From the NCBI GenBank assembly GCA_965199895.1, contig CBDATJ010000013.1, positions 1-64,000 on the forward strand: DNA of 64,000 nt, read 5' to 3'. Below are positions 19,016-27,541 of this stretch, piece after piece. This stretch comes from Bin55 sp965199895. GTDB taxonomy: Bacteria > Pseudomonadota > Gammaproteobacteria > Pseudomonadales > Azotimanducaceae. The first letter of the stretch is position 1, and every line of letters begins with the position of its first letter. A model generated the notes under the pieces. The model was not told the DNA's origin. It saw nothing but the letters and a program-made list of their open reading frames with translations, and ran no database searches. The translations under genes were made by a program, and so were the position numbers.

Positions 19016-20707
19016 ATGACCGAAAAATTTGAAGCGCTGTTTGAAGACAGCGTACAGACCGTTGAAATGATACCTGGTTCCATAGTTGTGGGTACCGTAG
19101 TTGACATCGACAATGACTACGTAACTATGCACGTTGGCCTGAAATCAGAAGGTATCGTACCCAGAGACCAGTTTCTCGACGCATCCGGTCAATTTTCTCT
19201 CGATATCGGTGATCGGGTTAAAGTTGCCATGGAAGTGGTAGACGACGGTACGGGGGAAACTCGACTCTCACGTGAGAAAGCACGTCGTGCTGAAACCTGG
19301 GAAATGCTTGAAGAAGCTTTCGAGAAAAAAGAACCTGTTAGCGGTGTTCTCAACTACAAAGTAAAGGGTGGATTCGCAGTGAACATTGATGATGTTCGTG
19401 CATTCCTACCTGGTTCATTAGTCGATTCTAAACCGGTTAAAGATACCAAAGACCTTGAAGGTCAAGAGCTTCAATTTCTTATCATAAAACTAGATCCAAA
19501 GCGCAATAATGTAGTCATTTCTAGGCGTGCGCTGCTAGAGTTTGAAAATAGCGACGAGCGAGAAGCATTACTCAACACGCTGGCTGAAGGCCAGATTCTT
19601 CAAGGTGTTGTCAAGAATCTAACCGATTACGGAGCGTTCGTAGACCTCGGTGGGATTGATGGACTGCTTCATGTCACCGACATGGCTTGGAAGCGAATCA
19701 GACACCCCAGTGAATTGGTCACTGTGGGTGAAGAACTAACGGTGCAAGTATTGGCATTCGATCCTGAAAGAACTAGGGTGTCTCTAGGGTTGAAGCAGCT
19801 AGGTCAAGATCCCTGGGCTGACATTAAGCAGCGCTATCAAATCCGAAATAAGGTTAACGCTATAGTCACCAATGTTACCCCCTACGGATGTTTCGCAGAA
19901 ATTGAAGATGGAATTGAAGGCTTAGTTCACGTTTCCGAAATGGATTGGAATAGCAGAAACGTGATTCCTTCCAAGGTCGTTACTCCTGGTGATTCCATTG
20001 AGGTTATGATCTTGGAGATTGATGCAGAGAGACGAAGAGTTTCACTAGGAATCAAGCAATGTCGCGACAATCCTTGGGAATCATTTGGAGAATCTCACAA
20101 AGTTGGGGATCGTGTATCGGGTGAAATTACTTCGATTACCGATTTTGGAATATTCGTGGGTCTGGAAGGTAACGTGAATGGTTTGGTTCACTTGTCAGAT
20201 ATGTCCTGGACCGAACCAGGCGAACAGGTCATTCGACGGTTTAGCAGGGGCGAAGATGTCGAAGTTGTCGTCCTTGCCATTGATGTGAATCGAGAACGAA
20301 TTGGACTCGGTATCAAACAACTTGAAATAGATGCGTTCTCAGAATACACACTCCAAAATCCCAAGGGTACTGTGGTAATCGGCAAAGTTACAGGGGTAAC
20401 ACCGAAACAAGTTACTGTTGATCTAGCAGAAGATGTTCAGGGCATCATCAAGCTTGCTGATATTTCTCGAGACCCCATTGAAGATGCTACCCATGCAGTT
20501 AAGGAAGGTGCAGAAGTAACGGCCAAAATAGTGTACATCGATTCGAGGAACAGAAGCATCCGACTTTCAATCAAGGCCGCTGAATGGGAAGAAGAAGCTG
20601 AAGTACACCAAGAATTCCAAGAACAGACTGCTGAAGAATCTAAACCTACTACTTTCGGCCAATTGTTCAAGTCTCGACTAACCAGAAAGAATAGTGATGT
20701 GGGATAG
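19016..20707 (+). CDS. rpsA: 30S ribosomal protein S1
   Basis: Binds mRNA on the small subunit and aids initiation on weakly marked or structured messages. The 563-aa chain contains the expected six S1 (OB) repeats, seen by the recurring patterns GxVxxVTxYGxFVxxxGxxGLxHxSxM, for example TDYGAFVDLGGIDGLLHVTDM and TPYGCFAEIEDGIEGLVHVSEM. Each is separated by about 87 residues. Length is close to the 557 aa of E. coli. It is followed by ihfB after 50 bases, the standard order. Confidence 0.97.
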   Translation: MTEKFEALFEDSVQTVEMIPGSIVVGTVVDIDNDYVTMHVGLKSEGIVPRDQFLDASGQFSLDIGDRVKVAMEVVDDGTGETRLSREKARRAETWEMLEEAFEKKEPVSGVLNYKVKGGFAVNIDDVRAFLPGSLVDSKPVKDTKDLEGQELQFLIIKLDPKRNNVVISRRALLEFENSDEREALLNTLAEGQILQGVVKNLTDYGAFVDLGGIDGLLHVTDMAWKRIRHPSELVTVGEELTVQVLAFDPERTRVSLGLKQLGQDPWADIKQRYQIRNKVNAIVTNVTPYGCFAEIEDGIEGLVHVSEMDWNSRNVIPSKVVTPGDSIEVMILEIDAERRRVSLGIKQCRDNPWESFGESHKVGDRVSGEITSITDFGIFVGLEGNVNGLVHLSDMSWTEPGEQVIRRFSRGEDVEVVVLAIDVNRERIGLGIKQLEIDAFSEYTLQNPKGTVVIGKVTGVTPKQVTVDLAEDVQGIIKLADISRDPIEDATHAVKEGAEVTAKIVYIDSRNRSIRLSIKAAEWEEEAEVHQEFQEQTAEESKPTTFGQLFKSRLTRKNSDVG

Positions 20708-20757
20708 GTGCCTGTTACATTTATCCCATCTATGTCTTGACTGAGTGCAGATTCCAC

Positions 20758-21066
20758 ATGTCAAAGAAGACTCTCATTTCGACAATTCGAAGCAAATTTC
20801 CGCAATACCAGCGAGATTCAATTGAGCAGTGTGTAGACTTGATCGTTGGAGAGATTGCAGATTCCATCGTTATGGGCCGACGCGTCGAGATTCGTGGATT
20901 TGGAGTATTCACGTTGCGCCGCATTGGACCGAGACAGAGACGTAATCCAAAAACCGGTGAGACTGTATTTTTAGCTGAGACCTATCGTCCGCAGTTTAAG
21001 CCAAGTTCAAAGCTGAAACAATTACTTAATCGCTCTGGAGTCCCAACGAACAATAACCTGAGTTAA
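20758..21066 (+). CDS. ihfB: Integration host factor beta subunit
   Basis: HU-family DNA-bending protein that pairs with IhfA. ATG 20758 gives 102 aa. The DNA-contact arm motif RRNPKTGETVFLAETYRPQFKPS and GRRVEIRGFGVFTLR are seen; the intercalating proline lies in the RNPKTG stretch. The position directly after rpsA identifies it as IhfB rather than HU. A GC-rich inverted repeat (TCGCTC...GAGCGA, about 21069-21092) follows the stop but has no T-run, so termination there is uncertain. Confidence 0.94.
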   Translation: MSKKTLISTIRSKFPQYQRDSIEQCVDLIVGEIADSIVMGRRVEIRGFGVFTLRRIGPRQRRNPKTGETVFLAETYRPQFKPSSKLKQLLNRSGVPTNNNLS

Positions 21067-21879
21067 GGTCGCTCGAAGTCTCTCAGAGAGCGAATCAGCA
21101 ACTTAGTATCAATTTGGTTCAGAATTCAACCATCACTTGGTTGAGAACTGATGACTCGAGAGTGTGTGTCTCAATTTAGTATTAGTTTAGGCTTAGTGAC
21201 ACAATGAATGATGTACTTGAAGATTCCTGAACTAAACCAACCATAGCTGTTATTGCTGCCATGAATGTTTGCCGGTGGGATTCATTGATTGCACCAGGAG
21301 CTAATAGCGATACGTATCCAAAGTCCTACACATTCTTCCTCTGACGGTCTAACCTGCGCTGTCAAGTCTTCAAGTAAATGTCAGTGTCAGTGAATCCTCC
21401 AACTCTGAGTGCATCACACATGAATCTATGTGTCCAGTGGAGGTTCTACCCAATTCGGCAACTGATTCAATGATTGTGTAGTATTTGTTCCGCCAGTGAG
21501 CATTTGGAAGAATCTTGGCATCTAAGCTGCATTGACCTCTTGTTTGGCAGGCGAACACTTCTTGGAAGACATCGCTTGCCCCAATAGGGATGGACTTAAT
21601 TGCACAGCGTCGAAAGTATTTTCCGGCAACGGTATATTTGTGAAACTTCAAAGTAAAGTTTGAAGTTGTCTAACACTGAGCTATTCTGATGACGATTAGC
21701 AACCATTCACCAAGGTTGATTAGCACCTCTAACGTTTATGACGTGAGTAAGTTTCCGCCTCATTCGACGCTCTATCTGAAAGGACAAATGCATCTATTCA
21801 TGAGAATGAACTCGGTCAAGTTTCGTACATTTCCGCAATTTGCTTACTTAAGTCAGAATCTCAATAGGCATGAATTGTT
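21067..21879. other. Gap of 0.8 kb between ihfB and the P450 gene
   Basis: No recognisable gene. The longest open frame (21370-21651, -, 93 aa) has no domain I know and no convincing ribosome site. The stretch marks the edge between the conserved housekeeping block and the RiPP locus and may contain decayed genes. Confidence 0.5.
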
Positions 21880-23148
21880 TTAGTCCCATTCAACCATAAA
21901 TCTGTGAATCGCTCGGAAAGTCAATGAACGGGAGAACTTTGGTGGAGTAGTGTCTACAAGTCTTAGGCTAGGCATTCTATGGACAAGCTCGTAGAGCGTG
22001 TTTTTCATTTGTAATCGTGCGAGAAACGCACCTAAGCAGAAATGGACACCTTTCCCAAACGACAAATGATCACGAGCGTTCTCTCTCTTGATGTCAAAAG
22101 TTTGAGCATTTTTGAAGACTGTTTCATCTCTATTGCCTGCAGCGAGAAGCAACATGATCTTCGCTCCCTTAGGAACCTGATAACCACTAATTTCAGTGTC
22201 GGTGGTAACCAGTCGTGGCCAAGCCATGATTGCATTGCAATAACGTAATACTTCTTCAATTGCATTGGGAATCAGATCTGGAGATTCGCAAATTTCCTCC
22301 CATTTATCTCTCTCTGATAGCATCAGCCAAACCCCATGAGCAAGAGAGAGACTCTGGTTGTCTATTCCTGATGTTTGAAATAAGAATATGATGTTTCGCA
22401 GATAGTGATTGCTGAATAGAGTGGGGTCGTCTCTACGTAATCGAACCATATTACCCAAGTAGCTATCGTTGGGTTCATTCAATATTTGTTGTAGATATTG
22501 ACCTGCTGTCGACCAAAGTTCATTGAAGTTTTTTAGCAGACTCAGGCTAGTAGCATCTAGGTCTTGCTTCCTGGTTGAATGGATGTGCATCTTTCCCGCT
22601 GGCCAATCTCTCAAATCGAAATCTTCATCCTTGCCTCCTAGTAGGTTAAACATCGCACGACTCGCAGTCGGTAACAAGATGTCTTGGAGTAGATCAGCTT
22701 TACGTTGGTCATAGATCTCTTCCAAGCATTGATTGAGGATTTCGTGGTGTATTTCACTAAATCGCTCCACATGAGCGGAGGAAAAGCTTCGACCAAAAAT
22801 GCGTCGATGTCGACGGTGTTCAGGACCCTCTTCATCAACCAATGCGGGACATAAATCTAAATCAGAAGCATCGATCTGTTCCTGAACTATTCGGCTAATA
22901 GGTACGACGGGCTGACGGACGTTCGAAGGAGAGAAAGTGCTTGGATTTCGCAATACTTTGGAGATGTCTTGATACCTAGAAACTAGCCACCATTCATATT
23001 CTGGAACATGCAGTATAGGGGCATGGGTCCGTGCCCACGTAAAGAACCCATGAGGATCAGCAAAGTATCTGTTGAGGGGGGATTCAGACGCACTACCAAC
23101 GAAGTTTGTTAGGAATTGTTCAAAATCCGAACTGCTAGCTTGCGACAT
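21880..23148 (-). CDS. Cytochrome P450, candidate RiPP-modifying enzyme
   Basis: Soluble bacterial P450 of 422 aa, starting at the ATG at 23148 (MSQASSSDF). The heme-thiolate loop is FGKGVHFCLG with the Cys near residue 371, the ExxR motif is EEVLR, and the C-helix heme contact is EGPEHRRHRRIF. The I-helix reads FQTSGIDNQS; the conserved acid-Thr pair is Asp-Asn, so the oxygen-activating Thr is missing. No ferredoxin gene is nearby. The gene stands divergent from the operon with the uncharacterised protein and the export system, sharing a 0.2-kb promoter region. From place and P450 precedent I infer oxidation or crosslinking of the FYY peptide; this is not proven. Confidence 0.9.
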   Translation of the reverse strand: MSQASSSDFEQFLTNFVGSASESPLNRYFADPHGFFTWARTHAPILHVPEYEWWLVSRYQDISKVLRNPSTFSPSNVRQPVVPISRIVQEQIDASDLDLCPALVDEEGPEHRRHRRIFGRSFSSAHVERFSEIHHEILNQCLEEIYDQRKADLLQDILLPTASRAMFNLLGGKDEDFDLRDWPAGKMHIHSTRKQDLDATSLSLLKNFNELWSTAGQYLQQILNEPNDSYLGNMVRLRRDDPTLFSNHYLRNIIFLFQTSGIDNQSLSLAHGVWLMLSERDKWEEICESPDLIPNAIEEVLRYCNAIMAWPRLVTTDTEISGYQVPKGAKIMLLLAAGNRDETVFKNAQTFDIKRENARDHLSFGKGVHFCLGAFLARLQMKNTLYELVHRMPSLRLVDTTPPKFSRSLTFRAIHRFMVEWD

Positions 23149-23330
23149 GTGATAGGTTAAATGAGTATAGAAAAGTGGAATTGTGTGGATTTTAAATAGC
23201 ACCCTAACCAGTTTGAGATGATTCTGGAGCTGATTTCAGTTATTGTATAATATTACTCTTAAACTCATTGGAGGAGGGTACCTCAACCTTCAGGGTATGG
23301 TTCAGTTTCATGTTTTGATTAGGATTTCTG
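23149..23330. promoter_or_regulatory. Divergent promoter region of the RiPP locus
   Basis: An AT-rich spacer with a perfect -10 TATAAT at 23246-23251 on the + strand; the overlapping palindromic sequence also gives TATACA on the - strand for the P450 gene. No good -35 lies at the usual distance, which fits with an activator-dependent or extended promoter. A second SD-like GGAGGAGGG lies at 23270-23278, too far from the ATG at 23331 to serve it. Confidence 0.5.
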
Positions 23331-24392
23331 ATGGCTGTTAGAGCAAATGATAGACATAGAATCCATTTGGATGGATTTGACCAATTAGCTAACTTAGCGA
23401 GCAGAATGATTCCAAGTGCTCTGATTGATTCAGACTCCTGGTCTGCTATTTCAAACAGGGTGGACCCCATTGGTCAACTTGCTAGCGGTACCACATATTG
23501 TTTAGAGTGTCGGTTGCAGAAACCAGAAGCAGACGCAGATCTGACTATTGGTATGGGATGCGGTAGTGAACTCGCACATTTGGTCTTAGAGTACAGTCAA
23601 ACTCAGGATTCCACTCTTCAATTTCTCTCACCCTTTCTGAATGAATGGTGTAGACCAGACTCCTACGTAGCAAAAAACGCAGATTTCTTAGCACTGGAGT
23701 ACGATTTTGTTGAAGTTGAGGGAGTGTTGCCCCCACGTGTATTTCTCCGGAGTGACGCAGGGCAAATTGGATTTCAGCGATTGGATGTCTTGCAACAGGC
23801 CATTTCCTTAATCACCGGTTGGGAGAACTTTGATGGGATAATGCATGCGATCGCTCGTGTATTTGATGCGATGTCTTCCACTACAGGCGCCATCAACTGG
23901 TTTGGAGATTTCGTGGATGGTGAACCCAAAACGGTAAGACTGTTAGTTCGTGATCTGGGAATTCACACAACCGAATTTTTAACACGTTGTGGATGCAGCA
24001 GTACTACTGAAACGATACAGAACATACGGCAACAATTTGACGATTACGGGACACATAGCGTCGCTGTTTCTCTAGATGTAACTGAAGACCAGATTACTCC
24101 AAACCTGTGTCTTGAAATATCTCACGGTGGCAATGTGGACTTTGATTGGACTAACACTTTCGACCTCCTAGAAGCAAAGTTGCACTGCTTACCAGAAAAG
24201 GTTGAAGCACTGAGACAATTAGTGTCTAATGAAAGGTTCTATAGTCCTTCAGGGATCTGGGATGTTCATTGTAATCTTAATCACATTAAAGTATTACCCG
24301 CGAGTAAAACCGCTACTATTCAAGAGTCCTTGGAGCAAAAGACTCTGAGAATCAAAGCATATATTGTTTGTGTGGGCTTATTCAAAGGATAG
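23331..24392 (+). CDS. Uncharacterised RiPP-locus protein, paralogue of the gene at 32569-33657
   Basis: A 353-aa protein I cannot assign to a named family; it has no membrane segment or signal peptide. It is clearly related to the 362-aa protein at 32569-33657: both share LIDxDxW near residue 35, a two-half layout with an inner region after about residue 190, LPEKxxAL, and the ending HxK(L/V)...(R/Q)xKAY. It is the first gene of the + operon and lies six bases before the HlyD-like gene. Presence in two intact copies and one remnant only in this locus points to a role in making, binding or protecting the peptide. A direct enzymatic role is inference. Confidence 0.85.
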   Translation: MAVRANDRHRIHLDGFDQLANLASRMIPSALIDSDSWSAISNRVDPIGQLASGTTYCLECRLQKPEADADLTIGMGCGSELAHLVLEYSQTQDSTLQFLSPFLNEWCRPDSYVAKNADFLALEYDFVEVEGVLPPRVFLRSDAGQIGFQRLDVLQQAISLITGWENFDGIMHAIARVFDAMSSTTGAINWFGDFVDGEPKTVRLLVRDLGIHTTEFLTRCGCSSTTETIQNIRQQFDDYGTHSVAVSLDVTEDQITPNLCLEISHGGNVDFDWTNTFDLLEAKLHCLPEKVEALRQLVSNERFYSPSGIWDVHCNLNHIKVLPASKTATIQESLEQKTLRIKAYIVCVGLFKG

Positions 24393-24397
24393 ATAGT

Positions 24398-25348
24398 ATG
24401 GCTAGTTTTGGTGGTAGCATCTACAGAGAGAGTGCAGTAGTTAAAAATACACAACCTGAATCACTGGATACAAGAGTTCAATTGACTACGCCTCAAGAGT
24501 GGATAGTATTGGTACTGATGGGCTTAATACTAATCACCATTGTGTGTTGGGGCGTGTTTGGGAGTGTCGAAAACACAGCAAGAATGGAAGGGACTCTGAT
24601 TCTTGCAGGAGAACGCCACATAGTACGAGCACACACTTCAGGTGTAGTCACGGGTGTAGAAAAAATCCCAGGAGAGATAGTCACGACTGGTCAACTGCTG
24701 GTACAAGTTGCTCAACCTGAGTTAGCTCAATTGCTAGACTTCTATTCATTACAACAGCGAGCGGAAGACGAATCTCGATCAATTCGTGAACAGCAAGAAT
24801 ATTTCGAACAAGCACCAGTAGTTCCTAATTCCGAGTTAAATGGGCGAGATTCATTCAACCAAATTCAGGGAATGATGGGGGTTTCGAGTACCGCAGACGG
24901 AGTAATAACGACAACATTGGTTGAAACCGGTGACACAATCAACATAGCACAGCCGATAGCTCATGTTGTATCAGGTATTTTCGACGCGGCGCACTTCATT
25001 GCGGTGATAACTACTGAGGATGCAGAAGAGTATTCGGTTGGAACACCTGCACAAATTAGTTGCAAATACGTTGCCGAAGGGGAACCTTTAGATGCGGAAC
25101 TCGTATCAGTTTCCACTAGAGCCGAGCCCATACCCGATTGGATATTAGCAATTTCACCTAAATTCACTGGGATAGAGGAAGGTTATGTCCTTCGATTTAG
25201 TGTCTCTAGCCTTTCGGAAACTGTATCAGAACAATCCTTCGCTACGCTTGAGGGTGAACAATGTCGCATTGAGATGAAGATTGGTAAGAGGTCTCCGCTT
25301 AGCTTCCTCTTGCAACCGAGGGGCAGTAGTTCAGGCCAGTCTAGCTAA
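24398..25348 (+). CDS. HlyD-like adaptor of NHLM bacteriocin export
   Basis: Periplasmic adaptor (membrane fusion) protein, 316 aa. I take ATG 24398 (MASFGGSIYRES), with CAAAGGA just upstream. One membrane segment lies at about residues 36-56 (WIVLVLMGLILITIVCWGVFG), then a lipoyl-like half GTLILAGERHIVRAHTSGVV. The coiled-coil hairpin is short or missing, as known for the NHLM type, and the second half follows. It should link the ABC exporter in the inner membrane with an outer-membrane exit not encoded here. The order adaptor-ABC1-ABC2 is the standard NHLM arrangement. Confidence 0.88.
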   Translation: MASFGGSIYRESAVVKNTQPESLDTRVQLTTPQEWIVLVLMGLILITIVCWGVFGSVENTARMEGTLILAGERHIVRAHTSGVVTGVEKIPGEIVTTGQLLVQVAQPELAQLLDFYSLQQRAEDESRSIREQQEYFEQAPVVPNSELNGRDSFNQIQGMMGVSSTADGVITTTLVETGDTINIAQPIAHVVSGIFDAAHFIAVITTEDAEEYSVGTPAQISCKYVAEGEPLDAELVSVSTRAEPIPDWILAISPKFTGIEEGYVLRFSVSSLSETVSEQSFATLEGEQCRIEMKIGKRSPLSFLLQPRGSSSGQSS

Positions 25349-25366
25349 AAAACAGGATTTAGTTCT

Positions 25367-27541
25367 ATGGGTTGGTTACGTTCCATATTTCGCGTCCGTA
25401 CACCACTGGTCCTGCAGATCGAAGCAGCTGAGTGCGGGGCTGCTTGTCTGACTTCGATTCTCGGTTGGTACGGTCGTTGGGAACGACTAGAAGATGTTCG
25501 AACTGCTTGTGGGATTGGTCGAGACGGTTGCTCTATGGGGGACATCGTTCGTGCAGCAAAGGAGTACGGATTAGTAGCACAAGGTTGGAAGCAAGAGATT
25601 GAAGATCTTGAAAATTTAAATCTTCCCATCATACTATTTTGGGAATTTCGACATTTCGTAATCCTTGAAGGAATCAGCAAGGGAAAATTTCACATCAATG
25701 ATCCCGCGCATGGACGACGAACGATAGATAAGGAAGGTATTGATCGCGGGTACACGGGTGTTGTCGTCACCGTAGAACCTTCAGAGTCTTTCCAGCGCAA
25801 TAAGAAACCTCCCAGTGTAATGCGTCAACTGTGGCCCTGGATCAAAGACTTTAAACCAGCGCTTGTTATAGCTGTTTTAGCTGGACTCCTATTAGCTGTA
25901 CCATTTGTAGCTGCGCCAGTTTTATTGGGTTTGTTTGTTGACTATGCGCTCCAAACTGGGGATTCAGCATGGCGGATGGGCCTCATTGCTGTTATGGCTT
26001 CAACTGCTGTCATTGCGTATGTGCTAACCTGGTTTCGTCAAAAAGCACTCAGGAAATTAGCCATCAGCATGGCGATCACACAATCGGATCACTTTGTTGG
26101 TAGACTGTTGAAACGACCGGTGCAGTTCTTTAATCAACGGATGACTGGAGATTTGATTTCACGAACTCAGTCGATTGAACACATTGCAAATTTCGGTGTG
26201 AATCAAACTGTCAGTGTGCTAGTCGATCTGACGATGAGTCTAGCGTTTTTGTCGTTGATGTTTGCCTATTCACCGATACTCGCTTCGGTCATCGCATTGA
26301 TTGCAATGATTTGCGGATTTATAGCCAGATTAGCTAATCGAAATCAGACCGATAATGGTCACTGTTTTAGACGAGAACAAGGGCTGTTAGCAGGAATCGG
26401 TTTCATCGGCTTAAAAAATATTGGAGCGGTTCGTGCGACTGCCGGTGAAGACGATTTATTCACCCGTTGGAGTGGGCACCAGGCCCGAGAAATCAATGCT
26501 CGACAGGTTTTTGAGGAAACAGGTCACATCACCAGTGCGGTACCCACATTCTTTGTGTCTATCGGAGGTGTTGCTGCACTAGGACTAGGTGGCTGGCAAG
26601 CAATGGCTGGTTCGATGTCACTGGGAACCATGATTACCTTTTACATGCTATCTTGGAGTTTTCTGCAACCTATCGGCCGCTATGTACAGTTCATTGAACT
26701 CTTGCGAACGCTGGAAGCAGAAATCCACCGCTTACAGGAAATTTCTGGAACTCAAGAGTCTGAGCCAAAAACTGAGTCGAAAACGGAAGGTATTGCAACT
26801 GTCGGTGGAAGGCTTCGATTACGGGGTAGGGTTGAATTGATAAATGTGACGTTCGGATTTACCCCCCAAAAACCACCTTTCATTGAGAACTTTAATTTGG
26901 TAATCGAACCTGGACAGCGAGTAGCAATCGTGGGTCCAAGTGGTTCAGGTAAATCTACTCTATCGTATTTGGTTTCAGGGATCTATACGCCATGGAGTGG
27001 AAAAATCTTGTTTGATGGGATGGAACGTGAAGAGATACCGATTGAGGTTCTTCGTGACTCAATTTCAGTGGTCATGCAAAGCTCAGCTCTCATTACCGGG
27101 AGTGTGCGCGATAACCTCACACTTTGGGATCCCAATGTTCCTGATTCTCTAGTGGTTGCTGCAGCTCGTGATGCAGACATTCATGAAGAGATCATAGTGC
27201 GCTCAAATGGTTATAGCACAATTGTTGAAGAAGACGGGCGTAACTTTAGTGGAGGACAGCGACAGAGGCTTGAAATTGCTCGCGCACTCGTTCCCAATCC
27301 TTCAGTATTAGTACTAGACGAAGCCACTGCTTCACTTGATGCAATTACCGAGGTTCGAATTGATGATGCGATACGTCGACGTGGATGTTCTTGTTTGATC
27401 GTAGCACACCGTTTAAGCACCATTCGAGACTGTGATCGAATCATTGTCCTCAAAAATGGACAAGTAGTTCAAGACGGCACCCATGACGAACTAGTCGAAA
27501 TCGAAGGTATGTTGTATCGGGAATTGGTTCATGCCCACTAA
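25367..27541 (+). CDS. NHLM-type C39 peptidase / ABC exporter (ABC1)
   Basis: Cuts the leader after Gly-Gly and exports the peptide. Domains: C39 peptidase at about residues 10-140, with catalytic Cys in EAAECGAACL, His in FRHFVILEG and Asp in NDPAHG; a six-helix membrane domain at about 160-450; ATPase at about 490-720 with Walker A GPSGSGKST, signature FSGGQRQRLEIARAL, Walker B VLVLDEATASLD and H-loop VAHRLSTI. All key residues are present, so the exporter looks functional. 724 aa is typical of the family. The 3' end overlaps the next gene by 11 bases. Confidence 0.93.
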   Translation: MGWLRSIFRVRTPLVLQIEAAECGAACLTSILGWYGRWERLEDVRTACGIGRDGCSMGDIVRAAKEYGLVAQGWKQEIEDLENLNLPIILFWEFRHFVILEGISKGKFHINDPAHGRRTIDKEGIDRGYTGVVVTVEPSESFQRNKKPPSVMRQLWPWIKDFKPALVIAVLAGLLLAVPFVAAPVLLGLFVDYALQTGDSAWRMGLIAVMASTAVIAYVLTWFRQKALRKLAISMAITQSDHFVGRLLKRPVQFFNQRMTGDLISRTQSIEHIANFGVNQTVSVLVDLTMSLAFLSLMFAYSPILASVIALIAMICGFIARLANRNQTDNGHCFRREQGLLAGIGFIGLKNIGAVRATAGEDDLFTRWSGHQAREINARQVFEETGHITSAVPTFFVSIGGVAALGLGGWQAMAGSMSLGTMITFYMLSWSFLQPIGRYVQFIELLRTLEAEIHRLQEISGTQESEPKTESKTEGIATVGGRLRLRGRVELINVTFGFTPQKPPFIENFNLVIEPGQRVAIVGPSGSGKSTLSYLVSGIYTPWSGKILFDGMEREEIPIEVLRDSISVVMQSSALITGSVRDNLTLWDPNVPDSLVVAAARDADIHEEIIVRSNGYSTIVEEDGRNFSGGQRQRLEIARALVPNPSVLVLDEATASLDAITEVRIDDAIRRRGCSCLIVAHRLSTIRDCDRIIVLKNGQVVQDGTHDELVEIEGMLYRELVHAH

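Noticed and set aside
21370..21651. 93-aa frame on the - strand before the P450 gene
   Set aside because: No ribosome site, no family and composition like the surrounding non-coding DNA.
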